The notes under the pieces were generated by a model. The model saw only the letters and a list, made by a program, of their open reading frames with translations, ran no database searches and was not told where the DNA came from. Positions 49,437-57,387 of a stretch of DNA of 64,000 bases are shown in pieces; within the stretch, counting starts at the first letter, position 1, and every line of letters starts with the position of its first letter. Origin of the DNA: a virus; the IMG/VR virus record IMGVR_UViG_3300025133_000029, positions 1 through 64,000 of that record, one strand, 5' to 3'. Both the position numbers and the translations under genes were made by a program.

Positions 49437-51055
49437 TGTCAAAAAGTGTTTGGTTCGTTCGTCGTTGTCGGGGTGAGAGGGCGGGGCTTTGTCCTTCGCG
49501 GTTTATTAAGGGTCGGCATATAATTGCTTCTGATGGGATGGAGGCAATAAAGTTGTATCTATTTCACTATAATGGTTGGGTAGAGAGTTCACTTGGTGCA
49601 GTAGAGCATTCTCATGTTTTTGAAAACTATACATCGGGAATTCGTTGGGACATTAAGGTTTACTCAGAGGGTCTGAAAAGAGAACCCCTCCTCCTCCTGG
49701 CGCAGTGTATGTTTTCTTTTGATGGGAAAAAGAAAGAGAGAGTTTTTCTGTGGCCGAGTGATGATAGTGCCGATATGGCAACGACTCCTGGGCTACATGT
49801 TTCCTTTCCTTCTATTTCTTCAGATATTGAAGAGATGGTTGCTTCGCTAGGAGTTGGATTTTATTCTGGTAAGGTTTATTCAGAAAATCCGATGTCGTAT
49901 AAGCACGATGTTGTTTTGGCGGAAAGTGAAGTCGGCGTTGCGAAATTGCTATACGTAGATGCTACAGAAGTTCAAGATTTGGATCCGAGTTTGCTTGAGG
50001 AGCGATCGGGAGAGTACTCGAGTAGGGGATCTGTTTTGCAGATAGATGTTTTTCCCCATCAAAATGTTTATACTTTTGCGCAAGTTTCTGCAGATCAACA
50101 TTCTCTTCGGAGTTCAGTGTTTGAGGATCTGGGGGTTCCCCCGCTGGGGAGTGCGGCGTTTACGGAGGGTGTTGCAGAGGGGATGTATCCAAAGCAGCCT
50201 CTTTACTCTGGGGAGAGTATGCTAATCAAACGATCGGATGAGGTTCCAACAGAGCATCGTGTCTGGCGTTTTGGTGATAAGGATCGAGATAAGGAGATAT
50301 TTACAAGAGGAGGTTTGCGGGTTGTCGATGTCAGTGTCGGGGAGAAGCCTTGCTATCTATGGAAGGTTGTCCTAGATGTGTTGTGGGCAGGGGAGAAGAA
50401 GTCATACGCGGCAGTACTACTTGCGGGGAGTGGTGAAGATGCAGTTGTTTCTTATTTTACTCACTTCTTTAAACATCTCCCCTTTCGCTCGGAAACTCCT
50501 TTTGTTTTAGAGGATTTGGTTACATCGCAAGTATTATGTCTTAATCGATCGAATAGTTCTTTCTGCATCGAAGCATCGAGAATTACTCATGGAAAGGGTG
50601 AGTGGGGTGAGGCGCCTGCAGACTTTGCTTGTGAGGGGGAGAGTGGGATTTCTTTGCTAGAAGAGGCAAGGGATCGACAGGATGGTGGAGACATGGGTCT
50701 GTATATTACCGTTTTGTATACCACGACCAATAGGAGAAAGGGCTACATCCGAAGTTATGCAAAGTCACCCATACAGGCGGCAGCGTTATCGTTGGTTCAT
50801 TGGACAGCAGTCCTCCCCAAGATTGGTGACGGAGCTTTGTATAACATGGGCGATCTGCAGACATCTTTACATGGGAAGGATTGCGACATCGTTCCTGCTG
50901 GGAAGATGTATGATGTGTTGGCAGAGTACACTGGCCTGCCAACACGACATGATTGCATTGAGTGTGAAGGAGATATCTTGGCAGGGCGGGTAGGGGAGCC
51001 GGAGAAGGATGGGGAAGAGTCTGTGGAATCTGTGAAAAATGGAGAAAATCTTTAG
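49436..51055 (+). CDS. hypothetical large protein
   Basis: Encodes 539 aa from ATG 49436 after GGACGAGGAGATTGGAATATA. It mixes beta-rich segments with scattered His and Cys; no nucleotide-binding motif or membrane segment is visible. The C-terminal 30 residues are acidic. The last codons AAT CTT TAG lie in palindrome copy 14, so the repeat supplies the stop. It faces a convergent gene whose stop lies in the same repeat. Family unknown. Confidence 0.75.
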   Translation: MSKSVWFVRRCRGERAGLCPSRFIKGRHIIASDGMEAIKLYLFHYNGWVESSLGAVEHSHVFENYTSGIRWDIKVYSEGLKREPLLLLAQCMFSFDGKKKERVFLWPSDDSADMATTPGLHVSFPSISSDIEEMVASLGVGFYSGKVYSENPMSYKHDVVLAESEVGVAKLLYVDATEVQDLDPSLLEERSGEYSSRGSVLQIDVFPHQNVYTFAQVSADQHSLRSSVFEDLGVPPLGSAAFTEGVAEGMYPKQPLYSGESMLIKRSDEVPTEHRVWRFGDKDRDKEIFTRGGLRVVDVSVGEKPCYLWKVVLDVLWAGEKKSYAAVLLAGSGEDAVVSYFTHFFKHLPFRSETPFVLEDLVTSQVLCLNRSNSSFCIEASRITHGKGEWGEAPADFACEGESGISLLEEARDRQDGGDMGLYITVLYTTTNRRKGYIRSYAKSPIQAAALSLVHWTAVLPKIGDGALYNMGDLQTSLHGKDCDIVPAGKMYDVLAEYTGLPTRHDCIECEGDILAGRVGEPEKDGEESVESVKNGENL

Positions 51056-51065
51056 ACTCTAAAGA
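51049..51065. repeat. 17-bp palindrome copy 14 (centre C), shared stop for convergent genes
   Basis: Perfect arms. The + gene ends in TAG at 51053-51055 and the - gene ends in TAG at 51061-51059, both within the repeat. Confidence 0.95.
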
Positions 51066-52237
51066 TCCTTCCTTTTAAATATTCCAGAGATGAAAGTGTG
51101 AAATCTTCTCCAGAGTGTTGGTTTATTTGTGAGAAGCAATCTTGTTGTGAGTTGATTATTGCTTCGCTCGAGGGTTTCGTTGTGTTCGACAAGTGTTTGT
51201 ATTGTTTTGGCAAGTCTTCTGATGAAGTCTCGTTTTTTGTGTCCCTCGCCTGCCTCATCAATGCTTCTTGGTGTGAGCGATGGGTTGATGTCTGCGGGTA
51301 GGTTTTCTATGAAGCCATAGGCTTGGAAGAAGGGCTTTTTGTCTTGGGGAGACCATCTTTCGAGTTCTACTGTGCCTATATGCATATGCTCCATTACAAA
51401 TAAGGAGTATGCCAGCTCTTCTTGGGATAGAAGCTTTAAGGTTTCGAACTCATCTCCTCTGATGCCGAGATGTATTGACTTTGTTCGCGGGTCGTCTGGG
51501 TCCTCAGCAAAGATAAGAGGATTGGTGGCATCTCCCACATAAGGTCTTCTTGTGGGAACAGAGATCTCTTGTTTTTCTGGTGGATTGAAGGTGATGCTTT
51601 CGTGATGTTTCTCAATTAGCCCGAAGCTTTTGTTGTCGGTGATCGCTTCGGGGTCTGTGACTTTCCCAGTTTCCGCTTGTTTTACTCTAAAGTTTGGTCG
51701 CGGCTTGCCAAGGGCGGTCTGCTGCGCAGCAGTTGCGGAGAGGACGTTTGGTTTTGCTCTATAGGTTCGTATGGGGCCACGACTGACTTGGTTATTGTCT
51801 TCTTCTACTTTGTGAAATTGTTCGGCAAACTTTTCTAAGGATCTATGATCTTCCAGGAGAAGTTGGATTCGATATTTTATTTTGGGGTTACTGCTTTGGT
51901 TGTAAAGGAGGACAAGGTCTTCAATAGCTCCTAATCGAGCGATGTAGGACGGAGGATATGTTTCGGTGATGGCTTTGCTTTTTGTTATATTCCCAGGAGG
52001 TATTTCTATCTCCAGATCTGGCTCTGGGAGTATTAGCTTTGTTTTGTCTGATGTCGGTGGTATGTGAGGAAGCCACGGTTCTATTATCTCATAAACCGAT
52101 GGATTCTCGCTTGGAAATCCATTAGTTTCTATCACTTTCAGCACGTCTTCGTATGCTCCAGATGTTTCTGGAATGGTGACAGTCTTTAAGGTGTTGTCGT
52201 TTTGAAGGACTTCGGGTTTCTTTGTTTCGTTGGACAT
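51059..52237 (-). CDS. hypothetical protein, only - strand gene of the window
   Basis: Encodes 392 aa; the start at 52237 is preceded (on - strand) by AGGAGACCTAAG. The protein is hydrophilic, Pro/Glu/Asn-rich with a short helical block near 90-140. A coiled coil lies near 350-370 (VEHNETLERSNNQLTTRL), before a basic C-terminus (FKRKDL). No signal peptide or membrane segment. Its GC content and rigorous SD differ slightly from the neighbours. Divergent from the gene at 52393, with a regulatory-looking gap between. Possibly a structural or morphogenetic protein; not recognised. Confidence 0.8.
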   Translation of the reverse strand: MSNETKKPEVLQNDNTLKTVTIPETSGAYEDVLKVIETNGFPSENPSVYEIIEPWLPHIPPTSDKTKLILPEPDLEIEIPPGNITKSKAITETYPPSYIARLGAIEDLVLLYNQSSNPKIKYRIQLLLEDHRSLEKFAEQFHKVEEDNNQVSRGPIRTYRAKPNVLSATAAQQTALGKPRPNFRVKQAETGKVTDPEAITDNKSFGLIEKHHESITFNPPEKQEISVPTRRPYVGDATNPLIFAEDPDDPRTKSIHLGIRGDEFETLKLLSQEELAYSLFVMEHMHIGTVELERWSPQDKKPFFQAYGFIENLPADINPSLTPRSIDEAGEGHKKRDFIRRLAKTIQTLVEHNETLERSNNQLTTRLLLTNKPTLWRRFHTFISGIFKRKDL

Positions 52238-52271
52238 CTTAGGTCTCCTGTTCTGGTTTCTTGGTGGTTGA

Positions 52272-52307
52272 TTCTTATTAGAGAGTTGATTTTTTTTCTA
52301 ATAAGAA
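52272..52307. promoter_or_regulatory. 11-bp inverted repeat in the divergent intergenic region
   Basis: TTCTTATTAGA (52272-52282) pairs perfectly with TCTAATAAGAA (52297-52307), spaced by 14 nt including eight T. It lies between the two divergent starts, so it could be an operator or divergent-promoter element. TCTAA/TTAGA recalls the palindrome core but is not a copy. Confidence 0.55.
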
Positions 52308-52376
52308 AAACCTTGAGTTTCTAGAGAAGTTTAGTATCTTCTGGTTATAGATGTAATGCTTTTTTCAGTTTGAGCA

Positions 52377-52391
52377 AGAAGGAGACCTTCT
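52377..52391 (+). promoter_or_regulatory. hairpin over the Shine-Dalgarno of the 52393 gene
   Basis: AGAAGG-AGA-CCTTCT forms a 6-bp hairpin with a 3-nt loop, ending one base before the ATG. The SD AAGGAG is half in the stem and half in the loop, so opening it may set translation. Confidence 0.6.
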
Positions 52392-52392
52392 G

Positions 52393-53082
52393 ATGTCCAC
52401 GATCCCCAAGAGGAAGAAAGACAAGAGTGCTTCTGGTCAGCCCGACGTAGAATATCGAAGAGATGGCCACGGGAACATAGTGGGGCAAATCCACGTCCCT
52501 GCCGCCACTCCAGTAGAGGATGGTGTGTTAGTGGTGGATGATGTGGAGGAGCGAAAGAGGGAGGAGACTGAAGAGAGGCTTCGCCCTATGGACGTGGCTC
52601 CATTGGGGGGAGCAGAATTGATGTTAGCGCTGCTTCTCTTTCAACAAATCACAGTAAAGCAGATGGAGGTTGTGATTCAGGAGAAGCCCGATTCCATTGG
52701 AGCTATTAGTGGGACGTTGGAATTTGTTGTGGATGACGAGGAGATATTAGCAGGTCTTGTGACTTTGGCAGACAGTCGTCAACAGAGTTTCACTGAGATG
52801 TTTTCTTTGATGTCTTCGGAAGATTTTCAAAAACTTCTTCGGGGATTGTCGAGTATTACTGCGGCGTGGTCGGCGAGAATAAATCATCTGACGGAACAGA
52901 ATCAACAGCTATTTGCGATGTTGGAGATGGCGAAGGCAGAGGTGGAGCGTCAAGACGGTATGGAGAGAACAGAAGCGGGTATTCTGGTTCCGGCAGGTCT
53001 GCATCAGCGTGTCGAATCTGAGTCTGAGGATGGAGAGAATGGTAAAAAAGAGGGTGTTACGAGCGATCTCATAATTGCATAA
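52393..53082 (+). CDS. hypothetical protein
   Basis: Encodes 229 aa. Residues 1-75 are charged and probably disordered. About 75-175 is a helical core with many Leu/Met/Gln. The rest is a coiled coil (LTEQNQQLFAMLEMAKAEVE) and an acidic tail. It has a strong SD held in a hairpin and is divergent from the - strand gene; the two may form a pair. Family unknown. Confidence 0.75.
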   Translation: MSTIPKRKKDKSASGQPDVEYRRDGHGNIVGQIHVPAATPVEDGVLVVDDVEERKREETEERLRPMDVAPLGGAELMLALLLFQQITVKQMEVVIQEKPDSIGAISGTLEFVVDDEEILAGLVTLADSRQQSFTEMFSLMSSEDFQKLLRGLSSITAAWSARINHLTEQNQQLFAMLEMAKAEVERQDGMERTEAGILVPAGLHQRVESESEDGENGKKEGVTSDLIIA

Positions 53083-53104
53083 ATAGAGATAGAGGTTATT
53101 CATT

Positions 53105-53689
53105 ATGGTTAGCGACGTTATGTTTTCTTCTAAGAATGATAATTGGGCCACTCCCGATGATTTCTATGAGAAAGTGGATAGTATATTCTCTTTCTCTTTA
53201 GATGTTTGTGCATCTACTAGTAACGCAAAATGTTCGGTTTTTTACACCGAAAGCGACGATGGCCTCACGAAGCCATGGTTCGGCACATGCTGGATGAATC
53301 CTCCCTATTCTGATGTGATGTCTTGGATAGCAAAGGCACAGCAGGTGGGGCAACGTGATGGTGATACCGTTGTTTGCTTGGTCCCATCGAGAACAGAGAC
53401 ACGCTGGTGGCAGCTTTTTGTGAAGCATGCACAGTGTGTTGTTCATATTCGTGGTCGTCTGCAATTTAGGAGCGACGATGATGACGCCAACAGCAATCAC
53501 TCTGCTCCATTTCCTTCGAGCTTGGTTATTTTTCGAAAGAATCCTCTAACGGAAGATGAACTCGAGTCCTTGTCGGAACTGGGGCATGTTGTGATAACGT
53601 ATCATCCATCTTCCGTCTTGGTGGTTGAGGGTAAGAAAAAAACTCAATCTGACTTAGATTGGGAAAAAACATTTATGCAATGGCCATAA
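53105..53689 (+). CDS. phage DNA N6-adenine methyltransferase (Dam-type)
   Basis: Encodes 194 aa. The start FSSKNDNWATPDDFYEKV and catalytic N65-P-P-Y68 in MNPPYSDVMSWI are typical of the compact phage Dam family. LVPSRTETRWWQ and RLQFR are further family marks. It methylates adenine in DNA, often to escape host restriction. Target site unknown. Length is normal for the family. Confidence 0.9.
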   Translation: MVSDVMFSSKNDNWATPDDFYEKVDSIFSFSLDVCASTSNAKCSVFYTESDDGLTKPWFGTCWMNPPYSDVMSWIAKAQQVGQRDGDTVVCLVPSRTETRWWQLFVKHAQCVVHIRGRLQFRSDDDDANSNHSAPFPSSLVIFRKNPLTEDELESLSELGHVVITYHPSSVLVVEGKKKTQSDLDWEKTFMQWP

Positions 53690-53708
53690 TTTCGCATGGA
53701 GTCTAATA

Positions 53709-54308
53709 ATGAAGTCTAGCTTAGAGATTGATTGGTCTTGGTTTAAAAAGATAAAAGAAAAGGAGGGGGCATCTTTCTCTTTGGGACTTCTGGGTAGGCC
53801 ATACGAAATTAGCAATGAGCGTCGTCTCTTTGGTGCTGCGTCTCGTTACTGGGCTGTTCAGATAGAGTGGGGAATTCCTTCGGAACAGTTATTCACAACA
53901 GAAGACATCCAACCTCGCTGGGATGATAATAAAATTGCTGAGGAAGAGACAGTTCTTCTTTTAACTGAGAGAGAATTTGGGAATGTCATCACGAGGGGGC
54001 TAAGAAACAGAGAGGATTTCGAATCGTATATTGGGGGAGTAGAAGATACTAATGAATTGCTAGGCAAGGCGGTTTTTAAAAACAATGAGGACCCCCGACC
54101 AGCAGCCCTGAAGCATTATTGGTATGTGCTTATTGAGTTTCCTTATGCATGTTTTGTGCAAGATAGTTTTCAATTTGCAGCGGGGAATGAAACACTTTTG
54201 CTTTTAACTCCACATGAGATGGAAGGAGCTTTGTATCGATCCGCGAGGAATCCTGAAGATATAATTTCGTTCTTACGGGAACATTCTTCTGAGGATTTGG
54301 TTGACTAG
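53709..54308 (+). CDS. hypothetical protein with internal repeat
   Basis: Encodes 199 aa. Two halves resemble each other. RYWAVQIEWGIP...TVLLLTEREFGNVITRGLRNREDF is echoed by HYWYVLIEFPYA...TLLLLTPHEMEGALYRSARNPEDI. It therefore looks like an internal duplication of about 90 residues. Function unknown. Confidence 0.75.
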   Translation: MKSSLEIDWSWFKKIKEKEGASFSLGLLGRPYEISNERRLFGAASRYWAVQIEWGIPSEQLFTTEDIQPRWDDNKIAEEETVLLLTEREFGNVITRGLRNREDFESYIGGVEDTNELLGKAVFKNNEDPRPAALKHYWYVLIEFPYACFVQDSFQFAAGNETLLLLTPHEMEGALYRSARNPEDIISFLREHSSEDLVD

Positions 54309-54311
54309 AAA

Positions 54312-54328
54312 TCTTTAGACTCTAAAGA
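54312..54328. repeat. 17-bp palindrome copy 15 (centre C)
   Basis: Perfect arms, 3 nt after the previous stop and 23 nt before the TTG start at 54352. Confidence 0.95.
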
Positions 54329-54351
54329 TTTTCTTGAGGAGGTATTTTATC

Positions 54352-55269
54352 TTGTCAGATAACAGAGGCGGTGAATTCTTAACTTCAGAATCTTTTGAAG
54401 TGGATCAGTTGATTTTTGAAGGGGGTTTTGCTTATAAGGAGAGGGATGAAATAAAAAGCTCATTCTTGCCACATACAATGGATGGGATTTTAGATGGAAA
54501 AGAGACTCTCAGCGTTGAGGTCCAAGACGCATTAAGCAGAACATCGGCTAAGTCATCTTTTCTAGAAGCTCGAAAACGAGTAATGAAAACTCTTGGAGTG
54601 GAGGAGTCTGCGGGGGTTGTTCTCATGACAGACAGCTTGAGGGAGATTGGTGCAAAGCATCCACGTAAAAAAGAAAGCTCAATAAGAAGATCAGATTTAT
54701 TTAAACCAAGCAGTATAGAATATAGCCGATGTGGTTCGTGTTGTGAGTCGTTTACTCTTTCATTGTCTCATAAAAGTCATGCAATGGTGTTAGAGGCATT
54801 AAGTAATGGAACTTCTCCAATTAGAATAGAAGTTAGCAACGATGATGGAACTTATGGACCAGAAACAAGAGAAGTCTCTTTTTTTGAAGATCTTTTAAAT
54901 TGGTTTCAAAATATTGTGCCTATCCCATTAGAGGAGGCATGGTCGAGAATGTTGGTATCACCAGGACATTACGAGGCTTCTGGCATTAATGCTTATCGAT
55001 GCCAGCTTTTTGTTAGAGATGAAGAGACTGGTCTAGGGGAATGCACCATACATGAAGAACGTCCTCGTGTTTGTCGCGAATTCCGCCCATATTCTGATGG
55101 TGGTTATTTGAGATCTAGAGGAGGAAATCCATACGTAGAGTGCAGTTATAGGATACATCACAATGAAGAACAGTCGGAGGTGTATAGACATTTATTAAAT
55201 AGATTTGTGGAAACGGACTTAACAACAAACCCATACGATGTGCTAGATGGAGAGGGTGTAGAAGAATGA
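54352..55269 (+). CDS. YkgJ-family metal-cluster protein
   Basis: Encodes 305 aa from TTG 54352, nine bases behind GAGGAGG. C-G-S-C-C near residue 120, then YRCQLF, GLGECTIHEERPRVCREF and a final C near 260 follow the YkgJ pattern (CxxC...C...C..Y..RP..C), which binds iron-sulfur or zinc. The N-terminal 110 residues are unique. Role unknown. Overlaps the next gene by 4 nt (ATGA). Confidence 0.75.
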   Translation: MSDNRGGEFLTSESFEVDQLIFEGGFAYKERDEIKSSFLPHTMDGILDGKETLSVEVQDALSRTSAKSSFLEARKRVMKTLGVEESAGVVLMTDSLREIGAKHPRKKESSIRRSDLFKPSSIEYSRCGSCCESFTLSLSHKSHAMVLEALSNGTSPIRIEVSNDDGTYGPETREVSFFEDLLNWFQNIVPIPLEEAWSRMLVSPGHYEASGINAYRCQLFVRDEETGLGECTIHEERPRVCREFRPYSDGGYLRSRGGNPYVECSYRIHHNEEQSEVYRHLLNRFVETDLTTNPYDVLDGEGVEE

Positions 55270-55712
55270 GTGATAAAGAAAATAAAGAAGTGGAAACGTT
55301 TGAAACAACATCGGACAATCGTGAGGAGGAGTTGGATGAGATCCAATCGATTCTTTCGAAAGTTTCAGAAAGTAGGTCAGAGCTTCCAGATAATGAGATA
55401 GAAGATCGGTGGAGTGCAGCTCAAGAATTAGTTTTTGTTGTTGCCGAAGCTCTTACCAGTGAAGAAGAGGATGTTAGAGGGGCAGCTTTTCAATCTCTGA
55501 TGGCAATGGGTGATGTTGCTTTATCTATTCTTCCGAATCTTAGAGATATTATGCAGAGTCCCAATTTCGGAGATTTGACAAAGAAAAATAGAATACAGCT
55601 TTTAGCTTTGGCGGGTCATTTGATACGATTGCAAAAGAGGGCGATGGAACAGTTTGGTGGTTTCAATGCATCCAAAGGTTCTCCGCGGACATATGTAGGG
55701 GTTTCAAGCTAA
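55266..55712 (+). CDS. hypothetical helical protein
   Basis: Encodes 148 aa; coupled to the YkgJ-type gene by ATGA. Acidic N-terminus, then repeated helices (AAQELVFVVAEAL, RGAAFQSLMAMGDVALSIL) of HEAT-like appearance. No catalytic motif. Possibly a partner of the upstream protein. Confidence 0.65.
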   Translation: MSDKENKEVETFETTSDNREEELDEIQSILSKVSESRSELPDNEIEDRWSAAQELVFVVAEALTSEEEDVRGAAFQSLMAMGDVALSILPNLRDIMQSPNFGDLTKKNRIQLLALAGHLIRLQKRAMEQFGGFNASKGSPRTYVGVSS

Positions 55713-55726
55713 GGAGAATAGTTTTC

Positions 55727-56548
55727 ATGCCGCAACTTTTAAGTATACCCAACAAAGAGTTTTATCCGGATTCAGTAGACAAGTTCAAGTCTTTATTGCC
55801 GGATCCAGACACTTTGGATGATTATCAATATTGTGTCTATGAGTGGATGTGCAAGATGTTCGAAGAACAGCTTCGCCGTCGCGCCATTTATAGATGGGTT
55901 GCTGGTCATGAGGGTTGTTTGTGGACACATACTTATGAAGGTGCAAAAAAACCTTTCATGAAGGCACACCAAGGAAATCCTTCATGGACATTCTGTACAG
56001 GCGTTTCGCTCGAGTTGTTTTATTTATCTTGGAAAACATGGATGGGTGAATTCTATGGTTCTGAGATAGACATGCATCACGATTTCATATGGACTGTGAG
56101 GGGGCATTTTGAAAGATGGAAGTCTCCACCCCAGGAGCCATATTATCGTGGCGCAGGAGGGGGCTTTGAGGCCCTGCAGGGGCACTTAGAGGAGAGGTGG
56201 AAGAAGTATGGGGAGTCCGAAGGGGAAGATGTGGGCTCAATGGATTGGGTGAAGTTTTCGCACCACCAAGACTTAGACAGTGCTCGCTTCGGTTCGGTTG
56301 TTCAGTTCCGTCGCACTACAGGAAAAATGGGCAAGGGGCATGCGGCGGTTTTGATAGGTATGGAAGATCGCGGAAAGTACAGGGCTTTGCGTGTTTTTAA
56401 TTCTAACTACGATTATGCGTTAGATTATAATTTTGGAAAGGTTTCTCCCAATGGTGGCATTGGGGTGACGTGGTACCAAGAGAATAAGCCATATAGTGAT
56501 GGGACTTATAGAGCTTCTGAGTATGGGACATTGATCATCCCTGAATAG
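55727..56548 (+). CDS. putative cysteine peptidase/amidase (CHAP or NlpC-like)
   Basis: Encodes 273 aa; SD AAGGAGAATAGTTTTC. A Cys in WTFCTGVSLELF starts a helix, GHAAVLIGM supplies a His-bearing strand, and VFNSNYD gives a polar third residue. Cys-His-Asn order and spacing fit the papain-like CHAP/NlpC fold that cuts peptidoglycan. No signal peptide. Could be an endolysin or a virion enzyme. The motif fit is moderate. Confidence 0.55.
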   Translation: MPQLLSIPNKEFYPDSVDKFKSLLPDPDTLDDYQYCVYEWMCKMFEEQLRRRAIYRWVAGHEGCLWTHTYEGAKKPFMKAHQGNPSWTFCTGVSLELFYLSWKTWMGEFYGSEIDMHHDFIWTVRGHFERWKSPPQEPYYRGAGGGFEALQGHLEERWKKYGESEGEDVGSMDWVKFSHHQDLDSARFGSVVQFRRTTGKMGKGHAAVLIGMEDRGKYRALRVFNSNYDYALDYNFGKVSPNGGIGVTWYQENKPYSDGTYRASEYGTLIIPE

Positions 56549-56629
56549 TTCCTTTTTTTTGACATATTTTTGTTTATATCCTTTTTAGTTTGGAGTGTTT
56601 TTTTACTCCACAAAAAGAGGAACATTTAT

Positions 56630-57370
56630 ATGTTTAGATCTGGAGACTTCCCTGGAAAGTTGTTTGTTTTTGAGGGTCCTGATGGGGTTGGTAAAACATC
56701 TTTGTCGAAATATGCGCATGCGAAACTACTTGATTTACATGATAATGGTGGGTGGTTCCCAGGAGCGACTCGAATTCTTTGGATGCGCCAACCCACGACA
56801 CGTTGGCGTGAGAAAATAAAGGAAGCGGATCCAAAGAACTGGCTCCAGGTTCTCTATATGTTTATGCGAGATAGGGAGAGGCAGTGGGAGGAGGAGCTTC
56901 GACCTGCGCTGGAAGATCGATGCATTGTTGTGATGGATCGGTATTTTTTGTCGAGCCTTGTTTACCAGGGGCTTTGTTTTTCTGCGATGTTTCGTGGGGA
57001 GCTAGAACATGCAGACAAGTTGAGGTATCAAAGAAATGTCTATGACATAATAAGAGGTCATAGCGATTTCGTTGTTCATCCTTATATGACTTTTGTTGTA
57101 GATGAGGATGATTTGATTATTCATGAGCGGCTTCAGGCTTCTCGTGGGGATACTATTGACGTTTTTGACGAAAACTCTATACAGACTCGAGTTAGAGAAA
57201 TTTATCGATATTTGTTGAGTTGGGACATAGATGATTGCTTAGAGGTGGGTCTTCCGACAATGACGACTATACACGGTCGAGGCAGATCAATAGAATCGAT
57301 ATTTGAAGATGATTTGCGAGGGATGTTGATAAGGGCCTTGGGGTATACTAAATTGGCTTCCCCTATTTAA
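56630..57370 (+). CDS. tmk: thymidylate kinase (dTMP kinase)
   Basis: Encodes 246 aa from ATG 56630 behind GAGGAACATTTAT. P-loop G16-P-D-G-V-G-K22-T23, LWMRQPT (the R-x-P segment for dTMP), DRYFLSSLVYQG and a late R.R lid are all present. It phosphorylates dTMP to dTDP. A longer frame from 56570 lacks an SD. The ThyX-like gene at 63695 would supply dTMP. Confidence 0.9.
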   Translation: MFRSGDFPGKLFVFEGPDGVGKTSLSKYAHAKLLDLHDNGGWFPGATRILWMRQPTTRWREKIKEADPKNWLQVLYMFMRDRERQWEEELRPALEDRCIVVMDRYFLSSLVYQGLCFSAMFRGELEHADKLRYQRNVYDIIRGHSDFVVHPYMTFVVDEDDLIIHERLQASRGDTIDVFDENSIQTRVREIYRYLLSWDIDDCLEVGLPTMTTIHGRGRSIESIFEDDLRGMLIRALGYTKLASPI

Positions 57371-57387
57371 AAAGAGATGTAATTGTT

